From: Catenovulum maritimum | GTDB lineage: Bacteria; Pseudomonadota; Gammaproteobacteria; Enterobacterales; Alteromonadaceae | Length of the DNA stretch: 64,000 nt | Assembly: GCF_001050375.1 (NCBI RefSeq) | Contig: NZ_KQ130482.1 | Location: forward strand, 670,551 to 734,550 | Reading direction: 5' to 3' | Shown here: in pieces, positions 15,819 through 24,730 of the stretch | Layout of the letters: the number at the start of each line of letters is the position of its first letter | Numbering within the stretch: the stretch's first letter is position 1 | Program-made: the position numbers and the translations under genes | Notes under the pieces: generated by a model | What the model saw: the letters and a program-made list of their open reading frames with translations, nothing else | Database searches by the model: none | Told to the model about the DNA's origin: nothing

Positions 15819-17876
15819 ATGTATTCGTTTTGCTTTATTGTTGAGGTGGAAATAATCATTAATAACAAAAAAAGGTATAGGAATGTCACTGTTTACAACA
15901 ATAAAAAAATTATGTATCTTACAGCTGGGGTCATTTTATTATCCAGCTGTGGAGGCGGTTCTGCCAGTTATGAAATTTCAACAGATGTAAATCTCGTTGA
16001 ATTTGTTTCAAGTACAAATGATTCAACAAATCAATCTAAAGTAATTAATGTCAACTTTAAAGGCGATGGTGTTATAGTCGGCTATCCGCCAGGAGAAGTT
16101 GAGCCTCACTGGTTATCTGTTAATACGATTAATTCGACCAATAACACTGCGAGTTTTCGTTTAATTAGTCATAATGGAGCCCACCCTGGTACCTATACTA
16201 CAAATTTAAGATTTTTGACGGGTAAACAAGATGGCTCTGTCATTAAATATAAACAAGTAAAGGTAACTTTAGTTGTTAAACAAGGTTTTAGTCTTGATAG
16301 GCCCCAGCAAATATACTCAGCTGAATCAGTTGGGCGGGATTTAGCTGCTATTAACCTTAACTATGATGAAATCCAGCTGATTGGTGATGATTCCAATTGG
16401 TCAATTAATAAACCTGATTGGGTAAGTTTAAGTGAGCAAACAGGCCAAGGTTCAGCAACTATTACACTTGAGATTAATCCTGAATTTGCTAACTATGGTA
16501 CTAATTCGGGTAAAATAGAAATCTCAGATTCTATATCTGGAGAAACTGCTAGTTTAGATATTCATTATGAATTAAAACACGGAGGTGTGACTGTTGATAA
16601 TCAGCCTCATGCATTTTCTGTCGGTTCTGATTCAAATAGCGATGCCTTAATGAGTCAGGTTAATATTCAAGATGACTTTAATGGCCTATCCGCAGAAAAT
16701 GTATTTTCTTGGCAGTTTGTGTCTTCGACAGCTAATTGGCTGACATTAGCAGAAGATAGTGGCTCTACTTCTGTCGGTAGCAATTCTCCAATGCTTCTCG
16801 TTAATAAAGATGAATTAATGAAGCTTAAAGTTGGAGAGCAATACAAAGCAAGTATTACGATTTCAACTAGCAGTGATTTCGCCACCTTAAAAGAGCACGA
16901 AATAGAGGTATATGCATTTATTCAAGCCTCAGCGACAAGCGTTACCAACAGTCAAGCTAACCAATTAGATTTTAAAATATCAGATGCAGCTTTTTCAGCA
17001 TCAAATCAGCTATTGGCTTTTTCTGATACTTCGGCAAAAAAAGTTTATATAGTTGATGCTGTGACTGGGATGACGGTTTCATATTATTTATTTGATAATA
17101 TGCCCGAAACGCTAAGTATTTCACCAAATGGTAAATATCTGTATGTTTCCCTTTTAATACAAGAGCATGATTATTTTCAACATAATCCAGGCGGCAAAGT
17201 GGCTGTCATTGATATAGCTGAAGCCAAAATAATTAATAAGTTCGATATTAGTATAGATCCTTGGGATATAGAAGGGACCGATGCTAGATTCGTTTTTGTC
17301 TCTGCTGGTTCAGGGCAGTGGACCGAGATAAAACAATATAACGCTATTACAGGCGTATTAAATACAGAAGGGCATTCTCGTCATCGAGTTAACTTAGCAT
17401 TATCTGCAGATCAAGAGTCAATCTTTAGCGTGACGACGGATAGTTCGCCAGGCGATGTTTATCATCACTTTGCGCAATCAATAGATGGTAATGACTTTTT
17501 AGTGGATACGAATTCTCCATACCATGGCGATTATAGTATTGGTGATAAGCTTTGGCTTGATACACAAAATGAATTAGTTGTTACTGAATTTACGAATAGT
17601 TTTAATACTAGTGATTTGACATTTAAACGAAAATTACCGAGTGTTTTATCTTTAATTCATAATTTAACTTTTGATTATGATAATAATAAAGTGGTGTTGA
17701 TCGAAAAAGATTTTGATTCTTCAGCCCCAAGACTATCAAGTTTAAATTTACCAAACTATGATAATTACCAAGTCATTAGTACATCAATTGCCAAGCCTAT
17801 GTTTGTATTTAATCATTCAGGTGAATATATAGTTATTGCCGAAACTGAGACGGGTTATGATGTAATTAGACTATAA
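15819..17876 (+). CDS. Lipoprotein with BACON-like repeats and a beta-propeller
   Basis: A lipobox LLSSC is followed by GGG and then three roughly 110-residue Ig-like repeats. Each has a W-(L/V)-S/T-(V/L) turn (PHWLSVNTIN, PDWVSLSEQTG, ANWLTLAEDSG), which is the pattern of BACON domains. The C-terminal 300 residues look like a YVTN-type beta-propeller (LSISPNGKYLYVSL, NLALSADQESIFSV). BACON domains occur in gut and marine glycan-use proteins, so surface glycan or protein binding is plausible. No catalytic residues are evident. The start is uncertain. ATG 15819 has no ribosome site and gives an overlong signal. ATG 15912 gives a very short one. GAGG at 15843 could serve a rare start near 15858. 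It is convergent with the TonB receptor gene. Confidence 0.7.
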   Translation: MYSFCFIVEVEIIINNKKRYRNVTVYNNKKIMYLTAGVILLSSCGGGSASYEISTDVNLVEFVSSTNDSTNQSKVINVNFKGDGVIVGYPPGEVEPHWLSVNTINSTNNTASFRLISHNGAHPGTYTTNLRFLTGKQDGSVIKYKQVKVTLVVKQGFSLDRPQQIYSAESVGRDLAAINLNYDEIQLIGDDSNWSINKPDWVSLSEQTGQGSATITLEINPEFANYGTNSGKIEISDSISGETASLDIHYELKHGGVTVDNQPHAFSVGSDSNSDALMSQVNIQDDFNGLSAENVFSWQFVSSTANWLTLAEDSGSTSVGSNSPMLLVNKDELMKLKVGEQYKASITISTSSDFATLKEHEIEVYAFIQASATSVTNSQANQLDFKISDAAFSASNQLLAFSDTSAKKVYIVDAVTGMTVSYYLFDNMPETLSISPNGKYLYVSLLIQEHDYFQHNPGGKVAVIDIAEAKIINKFDISIDPWDIEGTDARFVFVSAGSGQWTEIKQYNAITGVLNTEGHSRHRVNLALSADQESIFSVTTDSSPGDVYHHFAQSIDGNDFLVDTNSPYHGDYSIGDKLWLDTQNELVVTEFTNSFNTSDLTFKRKLPSVLSLIHNLTFDYDNNKVVLIEKDFDSSAPRLSSLNLPNYDNYQVISTSIAKPMFVFNHSGEYIVIAETETGYDVIRL
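15889..15898. promoter_or_regulatory. CTGTTTACAA, near match to the shared motif
   Basis: Nine of ten bases match TTGTTTACAA. It lies 13 bp before the alternative start ATG 15912, or inside the gene if translation begins earlier. It is listed as weak support for the shared operator and as a hint that the later start may be used. Confidence 0.25.
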
Positions 17877-17908
17877 GTTTATTATGAATCGTTGTTACTT
17901 AAATTGAA

Positions 17909-17945
17909 AAAATGCCGTTCAATAGAATCTATTGAACGGCATTTT
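17909..17945. terminator. Bidirectional terminator between convergent genes
   Basis: AAAATGCCGTTCAATAGA (17909-17926) pairs perfectly with its reverse complement at 17928-17945, with A-rich and T-rich ends on both strands. It can end both the BACON/propeller gene and the TonB receptor gene. Confidence 0.85.
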
Positions 17946-17997
17946 GTTTTAAGTTGTGTCAGCTCAATTTTTAACAATTGAGTTTACTAACTTGGAA

Positions 17998-20900
17998 TTA
18001 GAACTTAGCCGTAACACCAAAAGTAACACGTCGGTCAGCAATATCTTGCTCACACAATAATGCGCCTTCGTTAAAACACCAGTTACTGCTATCTTCACGC
18101 GTTAGGTTAACGCCTTCCATACCAACACTAATTGATTCATTAATGTCATAGTTTACACTTGCATTTAGCTGGCCTCTTGCACCAATGACAGGGTGTACAT
18201 TAAAACGCATTACACGTGCTTGTGGTGGTTGATACGCCGAGCGCCAAGTGTAGCGTAAACGTACATTTAAGTCGTATTTATCGTAGAATAACGTAAAGTT
18301 ATATGCATTTTTAGATAAATTCGCTAGCTCTGTACGCTGAGTGACGACATCATCTTCTAATGTTTCAGTTTCATTTGTGCTGTCTGTTCTACCTAATAGT
18401 ACGTTAATTGGATCTGTTGCTTTAGTTTCTCTAAATGCATCCAAAGTATTACTATTTTCTTGGTAAGTATAGTTAGCTATCATACCAAAACCAGACATCC
18501 AACCGAGTTCACTTTCATAATCACCTAAGTCATATTGGAAAGCTAGTTCGATACCTTTTTGGGTTTCAGCACCTGCATTAAGTTTAGTCGTACGAGCTAC
18601 ACAAATACCAAATGTGTCAGTGCGACTAGATTCAACATTATAATCCGCAGGCGCAACATTAGGGTTGAATATACCGCCACCTTCACATGGTGCTACAACA
18701 TCTCTTTCTAACTGGCCTGAATCAGGGTTGAGCAATTTCTCTGGTTCATCTTGTAAAGTGACATGCACAGCCTCTCTATCTTTTTGGAAAATACCAAGAC
18801 TGATCAAGCTTGAATCTGTCAAATAATACTCTAATGACAAGTCATATGAGGTGACTTCTTCTGGCTCTAATTCTGGGTTACCGACAGTAACAGTTGAATA
18901 TGGTGAATTACCAAAAGTAGTCGAAGGTGATAAATCATCAAAATCAGGTCGCCTAATATCTTTACCGGCACCAAATCGAGCGTATAAGCCATCAGTTAAT
19001 TCGGCTGTTAAATTAAAGCGTGGTAAAATAAAGTCGTAACTACTTGATTCTGCAACATCTTCAATCTCATCATTAATGACATTACGGCCTTCTGACGTTA
19101 AATCGGTTGAAACATAACGTGCACCTATATTACCACGTAAGAAAACACTACCAATTTCTGCTTCATAATCACCTTGTAAATATAAAGCTATAGTTTCTTC
19201 TTTAATATCAAAAAATGAAGTTGTGCTGACAGTAGGAACGCCTATTAAATCGTTATTTGCATCAGAGTTTGCATTATTTGTGGTAATTGCTTGGTTCAAC
19301 ACATTCACGACTCTTTCAGGGTCATTAAAAGCAATTTCATTATTTATCATTAAATAATCTGAAACAAATAAGCTTCTATCGCCAGCTGCATCAAAATTAT
19401 TTGGGCCAGCTGTTACTATTTCTGAAAATAAATTAGCTCTAGGACGATCCCAATTACTATAGTTTGTTTTTGTCGTGCTATTTGTTCGGCTTGAAGTACT
19501 CTCATTCCAGCGCACACCCGCACTGATATCCATGAAAATTGGATTTGTTTCAGAAATATCATATTTTATGTCTATTCTAGCTGCCGTTTCATCACCTTCA
19601 TTGGTGTTTAAATTACGGCTTACGCTTTTAAGAGCATAGTTGGCTGGGTCTAGTAGGTGTTTAGTTGTAGGTGTCTCAGCCAAATTAGGAGCAATACCAA
19701 ATTCAAATGTATCGCCATTAATATTGAAAATAGCCGGAGTACCATTGTCGGCACTTGTGCCTGGTCCAGGCTGCTGCGCATTTGGGTTGATAAAATCTAA
19801 AGTAGAGTTAAGTCCAGGAGACTTTGTATCTGAATCAGAATAAGAAACTTCGGCGTTTAATTTTAATCTTTCAGTACGCCATTCAGTACCGAAAGCGTAA
19901 ACATTACTTTCAGTTAAACGTGAATTTGTATTGCCATCTATCCTTAAATTTGGATCTTGACCGCCGTTAGAAGCTGTACCTACTCCAATGACACCACTTT
20001 TAACCGCTTGTACTTCACCTAAATTTAACGTCCCATTTTTACCATTTACAGAGCCTAAGTTGATAGTGACAAATTCATCATAGTCATGCTCTGGGATAAC
20101 GTGTCCGCCGCCTGTTCCAGAAAAGTAAGCACGTGAATCTTGACCCGCTTTTTCTTGGTCATTCATGGTTGCATCGAAATAAAATTTCAAATTTTCATTA
20201 GGTTCAAACTCAACTGAAGCCGTGAAATTTTTTGTTTCGTAATCTGTTGCTCTGATTGGTTGGTCTAAAAACTGAGTTCTTAAATAAGCGTCACCTGTAC
20301 TTGGTGATATAACACGATCTCGGTCAAATCTAGGATTAATTGAAGCGACATCTTGTTCTGCGTAACTACCTGTTAAAACAACACCTAATTTACCTATATC
20401 TGTTTCCCAGTTATCACCATAGGTAATAGACATACGTGGTGTCACTGAATCCGCTAAATCACTGTGTTCACCTTGAACTCTAACTTGTGTTAAGCGTTCT
20501 CTTAAGCTGTTAGCACGTAAAGTGATTAAGTTAATTGTGCCACCAACTGAACCTTCAACCGTTTTTGCTGTTGGTGCTTTAGTTACTTCTACAGCTGCGA
20601 TAAGCGCGGCTGGTAAGTCATCAAAACTTATACCCGTTCTGCCGCTGCCAGAGCCAACAGTCGATACCCCATTTATTTCGACTCTGTTTGCATCTGTACC
20701 ACGAATTTGTACCCCAGTACCAACGCCAGCTGTACGAGTAATTTGTACACCTGTTACGTTTTCAAGTACTTCAGCTAAGTTATTATCTGGTAATTTACCT
20801 ATATCTTCAGCTTTAATTACCTCTGTGATATTAACCGCTTCACGTTTTTGGTTGAGTGCGCTCGTTAATGCACTGCGGATACCTGTAACTTCGATTACTT

Positions 20901-21009
20901 CTGTTTCTTCTGAGTTAGTATCAGCTGCTTGAGCTAAACCGACATATCCATTTAATACCGCAGTAATTGCTAATGCGACACTTGTTTTTTTATTGACAAA
21001 TATATTCAT
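17998..21009 (-). CDS. TonB-dependent receptor (Xanthomonas/Caulobacter carbohydrate type)
   Basis: An outer-membrane barrel of about 1003 residues for active uptake of a large substrate, driven by TonB. A signal peptide (VALAITAVLNGYVGLAQAA) follows the chosen ATG 21009; the 14 codons before it would spoil the signal. The plug domain shows EVIEVTGIRSALTSALNQKR, VLENVTGVQITR, RGTDANRVEINGV and GSVGGTINL. The barrel ends in a C-terminal Phe (GVTAKF). This subtype (TIGR01782-like) usually imports oligosaccharides. It is followed upstream on the same strand by the lipoprotein at 21239-23587, a possible surface partner, though a hairpin separates them. A galactan oligosaccharide is the likely cargo from context. 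Confidence 0.9.
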   Translation of the reverse strand: MNIFVNKKTSVALAITAVLNGYVGLAQAADTNSEETEVIEVTGIRSALTSALNQKREAVNITEVIKAEDIGKLPDNNLAEVLENVTGVQITRTAGVGTGVQIRGTDANRVEINGVSTVGSGSGRTGISFDDLPAALIAAVEVTKAPTAKTVEGSVGGTINLITLRANSLRERLTQVRVQGEHSDLADSVTPRMSITYGDNWETDIGKLGVVLTGSYAEQDVASINPRFDRDRVISPSTGDAYLRTQFLDQPIRATDYETKNFTASVEFEPNENLKFYFDATMNDQEKAGQDSRAYFSGTGGGHVIPEHDYDEFVTINLGSVNGKNGTLNLGEVQAVKSGVIGVGTASNGGQDPNLRIDGNTNSRLTESNVYAFGTEWRTERLKLNAEVSYSDSDTKSPGLNSTLDFINPNAQQPGPGTSADNGTPAIFNINGDTFEFGIAPNLAETPTTKHLLDPANYALKSVSRNLNTNEGDETAARIDIKYDISETNPIFMDISAGVRWNESTSSRTNSTTKTNYSNWDRPRANLFSEIVTAGPNNFDAAGDRSLFVSDYLMINNEIAFNDPERVVNVLNQAITTNNANSDANNDLIGVPTVSTTSFFDIKEETIALYLQGDYEAEIGSVFLRGNIGARYVSTDLTSEGRNVINDEIEDVAESSSYDFILPRFNLTAELTDGLYARFGAGKDIRRPDFDDLSPSTTFGNSPYSTVTVGNPELEPEEVTSYDLSLEYYLTDSSLISLGIFQKDREAVHVTLQDEPEKLLNPDSGQLERDVVAPCEGGGIFNPNVAPADYNVESSRTDTFGICVARTTKLNAGAETQKGIELAFQYDLGDYESELGWMSGFGMIANYTYQENSNTLDAFRETKATDPINVLLGRTDSTNETETLEDDVVTQRTELANLSKNAYNFTLFYDKYDLNVRLRYTWRSAYQPPQARVMRFNVHPVIGARGQLNASVNYDINESISVGMEGVNLTREDSSNWCFNEGALLCEQDIADRRVTFGVTAKF

Positions 21010-21200
21010 GCATTTGATTCCAGTTTTTATTATTAAAGTTCCCGAAATCAAATGTAATCTTTAACTCAATAAGGTCAATTATTTGTTATCAAAATAAATC
21101 ATAAATAGTCGTTAAAATTCATTTTGGTTTACATTTGAACTATTGGTGTTGCGATATTGTAAATTTTGTGGGTTGGGTGGAGTTGAAATGCGGCTAGGGG

Positions 21201-21233
21201 ATATAGACTGAGTAAAAATTACTCAGTCTATAT
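21201..21233 (-). terminator. Terminator after the glycan-binding-like lipoprotein gene
   Basis: ATATAGACTGAGTAA pairs perfectly with TTACTCAGTCTATAT around AAA, 5 bp past the stop of the minus-strand gene ending at 21239. It separates that gene from the TonB receptor gene. Confidence 0.7.
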
Positions 21234-21238
21234 AACTA

Positions 21239-23587
21239 TTAATAAAAATAGATGTTATCTAGATATACAGCATCACTAGTTGTACCAAATAATTGGAGGC
21301 CTAGCTGAGTCAATTTTGCTGGGTCAAAGTTACCAGTGGAGTCAGTTAATGCTGAAAATGGTATGTCGACAGATACCCATTCACCCGTATTAAATGCAGG
21401 TAAAGTGTACAAGCCAGGCCCGTTTTCAGCCAAAATTTGGATTAGCACTTGGCTAATACCAGTAGTAGCAAACATGTCAAAGTGTAAATGGGTTGCTGTA
21501 GAAGCATCTAAACTCAGACTATTTTCTACGCCAAATTGGATTCCGGTAATACCACCTGATGTACCTTCAGGTATTATTTGAAACTTAGCTATTTTGTCGC
21601 CTGAGATATCTTCTTCACTAAAAGTTGGCGCGTTCCACCAGTTATCTGACCAATAAGATATGCCTTTATCAACTGTGAGCGCGTCGCTATATAGTACGAT
21701 TGCCTCTGAATTAGAGTGAGTTGGCGTTGGCGAAATAACACTAGGTCCAGGGTTGAGTGGATTAACGCTGATTGTGACACTTGCGTCGTTACCAGCAATT
21801 GATTGTGATTGTTTAATAATGCCATAGCCGCTAGAATCGACTTGTACTTGATGATCTCCTTCGGCAAGATTTAATAAAGCGATACCATTAGCATCGGTTG
21901 TTGCTGAGTCAGGCCCAGCTGAAACATTTGCGCCAGCAATTGGATTATTTGAACTGTCAGTAACAGTTACAGAAAGCTCGTAATTACTTGCTTCACCTTG
22001 AAAGTAGATGTTGTCTATGTACACAGATTGATTTGCAGCGCCCCATAATTGGATTCCAATCGCGGTTAAACTTGAAGGTGTTAATACACTTGGTCCATCA
22101 CCATCAACATCGACTAAGTCAGCATAAGGAATTGAATAGCTAACCCATTGCTCAGCAGTTGGGGTATCTAAAGTGTATTTAGCCGCACCATTTGAAGAAA
22201 CAAGTTGTAATTCAACTTTAGAAATACCAGATTCAATATATAAATCAAAATTCCAATGCGTCTTAGAGGAAGCATCTAATGGACCTGCTTCGAAGCCATA
22301 TTCCAACCCAGCAATACCTCCCTCAGTACCACCTGCTGTGATGGTGTATTTAGCCAGATTGTCGTCACCAATACTGATTTGTTCGTATACAGGTGCATTC
22401 CACCAGTCAGCACGCCACACGCCAATAAAACTATCTTGAGTTAAGGCGTCACTAAATAAGACAATTGCATCAGCATCTGAATAAGATGGCGGAGTAGGTG
22501 CGCTCGTTGTTAGCTCATTTTCGGACACAGCGTCACTGGTCGTAAAATAGAGGTCAGACATGAGTACCTTGGTCCCCGAATCGCCTTTAAAGTTAAGGGC
22601 TAACCAAGTGAAATCCGTAAACTTAGGCAGAGGGACTGTCATTTCTACCCATGAATTAGTTAAAACGTCACCACTGGAGATGTTATATTCGATCGCAGAT
22701 TCGGGCTGAGAAGCACTTTGCACAAATACTTGAACTGATGTAAAGCTATCGGTTTTTAGCTTAAATTTGGCATGTGTGTAAGCAGATATGTCAAATGCTT
22801 GTTCAACATCATTGCCCCAAGCGACCACAGTTCCCCAAGCGCTACTTTTGTTAATTTCTAAACTTTTAGCATAATCAGTGTTTGTTGGTTGATCTGTGTA
22901 TGCTGTTTCAGTACCCCAGGTATCTCCCCAATATTTAAAACTAAATGGACTGTCGTTTTGTGAATGAAATATATAGCCATTATCAATTGGCTCAGGGGTA
23001 ACAATGTCATCTACAACAATCACGCTTCTATAGATCACAGATTCGTTACCAGCAGCATCTGTCGCTTTATATGAAATCATGTAAGTGCCAGCTTGACTAG
23101 TATCTAAATTTCCTTCGATAACGACAGTAAGCGGTCCATCTTGATTGTCAACTGCTGTTGCGCCTTCTTCTGAATAGATATCACCTGTTGTTAAATTAAT
23201 TGTAGGAGAGCCGTTTAAACTTACAATTGGGGCAGTAACATCACTGGTACTATCTTCTACTATAACAGTTCTTGTTAAACTTGATTCGTTACCCGCTCTA
23301 TCCTTTGCTATGTAATTTAAAACATAGCTACCAGGTGTGTTTGCATCTACTTCTCCACTCATCTCAACGCTGACAATGCCATCGTTTTCGTCTATTGCAC
23401 TTGCGCCTTGTTCTACGTAGATTTCATTGGTGCTTATATAGATTAGATTAGAACCATTTAGATTGATGATTGGTGGGGTAGTGTCTTGGTTAGTTGATGG
23501 GTCATCATTACTAAAGTCGATATCAGTACAGCCCGTCGCTGCAAGTATCAGCAATGATGCCATGGTTAATTTAAATTTAACTTCCAT
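21239..23587 (-). CDS. Lipoprotein with two Ig-like and three galactose-binding-like domains
   Basis: A lipoprotein signal (ILAATGC, Cys20) is followed by two DUF5011-type Ig domains (about 38-112 and 117-193) sharing the NLNGS/EEGA/GSY-type pattern. A beta-sandwich (about 200-350) comes next. Two paralogous domains then follow (about 375-535 and 630-782), each with AIVLYSDAL, DWWNAP, GGIAGLEYGFE-like and VYLDNIYF elements, as in ExoP-type galactose-binding folds. A carboxypeptidase-regulatory-like Ig repeat (about 538-610) lies between them. No catalytic module is seen. A non-catalytic surface glycan-binding role, perhaps with the TonB receptor encoded downstream, is the most natural reading. 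AAAGGA precedes ATG 23587, and a LacI-type operator candidate lies at 23618. Confidence 0.75.
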   Translation of the reverse strand: MEVKFKLTMASLLILAATGCTDIDFSNDDPSTNQDTTPPIINLNGSNLIYISTNEIYVEQGASAIDENDGIVSVEMSGEVDANTPGSYVLNYIAKDRAGNESSLTRTVIVEDSTSDVTAPIVSLNGSPTINLTTGDIYSEEGATAVDNQDGPLTVVIEGNLDTSQAGTYMISYKATDAAGNESVIYRSVIVVDDIVTPEPIDNGYIFHSQNDSPFSFKYWGDTWGTETAYTDQPTNTDYAKSLEINKSSAWGTVVAWGNDVEQAFDISAYTHAKFKLKTDSFTSVQVFVQSASQPESAIEYNISSGDVLTNSWVEMTVPLPKFTDFTWLALNFKGDSGTKVLMSDLYFTTSDAVSENELTTSAPTPPSYSDADAIVLFSDALTQDSFIGVWRADWWNAPVYEQISIGDDNLAKYTITAGGTEGGIAGLEYGFEAGPLDASSKTHWNFDLYIESGISKVELQLVSSNGAAKYTLDTPTAEQWVSYSIPYADLVDVDGDGPSVLTPSSLTAIGIQLWGAANQSVYIDNIYFQGEASNYELSVTVTDSSNNPIAGANVSAGPDSATTDANGIALLNLAEGDHQVQVDSSGYGIIKQSQSIAGNDASVTISVNPLNPGPSVISPTPTHSNSEAIVLYSDALTVDKGISYWSDNWWNAPTFSEEDISGDKIAKFQIIPEGTSGGITGIQFGVENSLSLDASTATHLHFDMFATTGISQVLIQILAENGPGLYTLPAFNTGEWVSVDIPFSALTDSTGNFDPAKLTQLGLQLFGTTSDAVYLDNIYFY

Positions 23588-24066
23588 TATTTATCCTTTG
23601 GGTACTCTAAGTTGTTATGTATGCGCTTACATTTAGTAAGTGTGGGTTATGATAATGTAAAAAAATTGTATTTAATTAACTTGGGCGGGGATTTGAACTT
23701 GCAGATAGTCCGCTTTATCGAATTTACTTTTAAACGGACTTTAGATGGTAAATTTTGAAGTAATACTTTATTGAATTCTTATTTCTGTATATCTGAAATA
23801 AACTTAAATTGTAAAAACCAACTCAAATCAATGACATAATTTTCCACCAAAGATAATATCCCATTAAATATTACATATGATGTTTACATAGATTTAACTT
23901 TAATGTAAGTTTAGCCACCTTTTTAGTTATGTTTATTAAATGATCCAACACAATTTATCAGTTGTTATAGCTAAACCAAGTTAAAAATGCAGTCTAAGCA
24001 GTTACATGAGGTTATTTGGACTGTTGACGTAAATTTATGAAAGTATCAATAGTTTGAGGTATAAAA
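23588..24066. other. Divergent intergenic region before the GH82 operon
   Basis: This 479-bp gene-free region must hold the promoters of the minus-strand lipoprotein gene and the plus-strand PEP-CTERM/GH82 pair. Visible elements are the GCGC-centred operator at 23618-23631 and ATGTTTACAT at 23880-23889, a match to the TGTWWACA core. The latter is followed by an ATGTAA half-site at 23903. No small gene is recognised. Confidence 0.5.
23618..23631. promoter_or_regulatory. LacI-type operator candidate TGTATGCGCTTACA
   Basis: This 14-bp near-palindrome has a GCGC centre (one mismatch between half-sites) and lies 30 bp before the lipoprotein start at 23587. The form is that of LacI-family sugar regulators. 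It differs from the sucrose operators in this window. Confidence 0.4.
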
Positions 24067-24711
24067 ATGAGACTCCCAGTCACCTGTAAAAAAGTTTTAC
24101 AATCAGTTGCTTTAGTCGCTGGTTTATCTGTTAGTGCAAATGTATCTGCTGGTTTGATTAATGCAGACTTTAGTGACGGTTTAAACGGGTGGGAGGCTGA
24201 ATATCATTACTATAATTACAATAGTGATGAAGAATTTTACTTCGAACCAATTGTAGATTTTAGCGATTTCACCGCTAACATATCGACTGAAACCAACAAA
24301 GCCACACTGAACACATCTTTTGATGACGACAATGATTACTTTGGCGTTTATCTATTCCAAGATTTCTTAGTTGATGCTAATTCATTTCAATTATCACTTA
24401 TGCACGATATATCAGCAGATTATGCAAATATCGTCTTAGTTGATGAAAATGCAGACTTACTCCATGACTTTATCAACGACGGGCTAACTTTTGATATTAG
24501 CGGGTTTGCTGGCTCATTAGTTTCATTACAATTTGGCATCGAAGATGAAGACTTTGTATTAGAAGATACTTTATCAATTTCAAATATTTCAATTAGTCAA
24601 TTATCGACTCCTGTACCAGAACCGACTAGCTTCGCGATTTTTTCACTTGCACTGTTAGGTTTGAGATACCAAGTTAACCGTCGTCAACAAAAAACACGTT
24701 TAAATCATTAA
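24067..24711 (+). CDS. PEP-CTERM sorting-domain protein
   Basis: This 214-residue exported protein has an N-terminal signal peptide (VALVAGLSVSANVSA). A jelly-roll-like body (about 30-180) is rich in Asp, Asn and Tyr (ADFSDGLNGWEAEYHYYNYN). The C-terminal sorting signal is VPEP, then a hydrophobic helix (FAIFSLALLGL), then a basic end (RRQQKTR). PEP-CTERM tails are recognised by exosortases and often mark proteins destined for the surface or exopolysaccharide matrix. No exosortase gene is in the window. It lies only 19 nt before the GH82 gene, so the two are probably cotranscribed. It may help localise or bind substrate for the carrageenase. Its precise role is unknown. Confidence 0.8.
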   Translation: MRLPVTCKKVLQSVALVAGLSVSANVSAGLINADFSDGLNGWEAEYHYYNYNSDEEFYFEPIVDFSDFTANISTETNKATLNTSFDDDNDYFGVYLFQDFLVDANSFQLSLMHDISADYANIVLVDENADLLHDFINDGLTFDISGFAGSLVSLQFGIEDEDFVLEDTLSISNISISQLSTPVPEPTSFAIFSLALLGLRYQVNRRQQKTRLNH

Positions 24712-24730
24712 AATAAACTGGAGAATAAAA

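Noticed and set aside
20522..20932. A 136-codon plus-strand open frame rich in Ser/Thr/Val
   Set aside because: It is antisense to the plug domain of the TonB-dependent receptor; composition reflects the opposite strand.
21589..21867. A 92-codon frame on the minus strand
   Set aside because: It overlaps the lipoprotein gene in another frame on the same strand; no motif or ribosome site.
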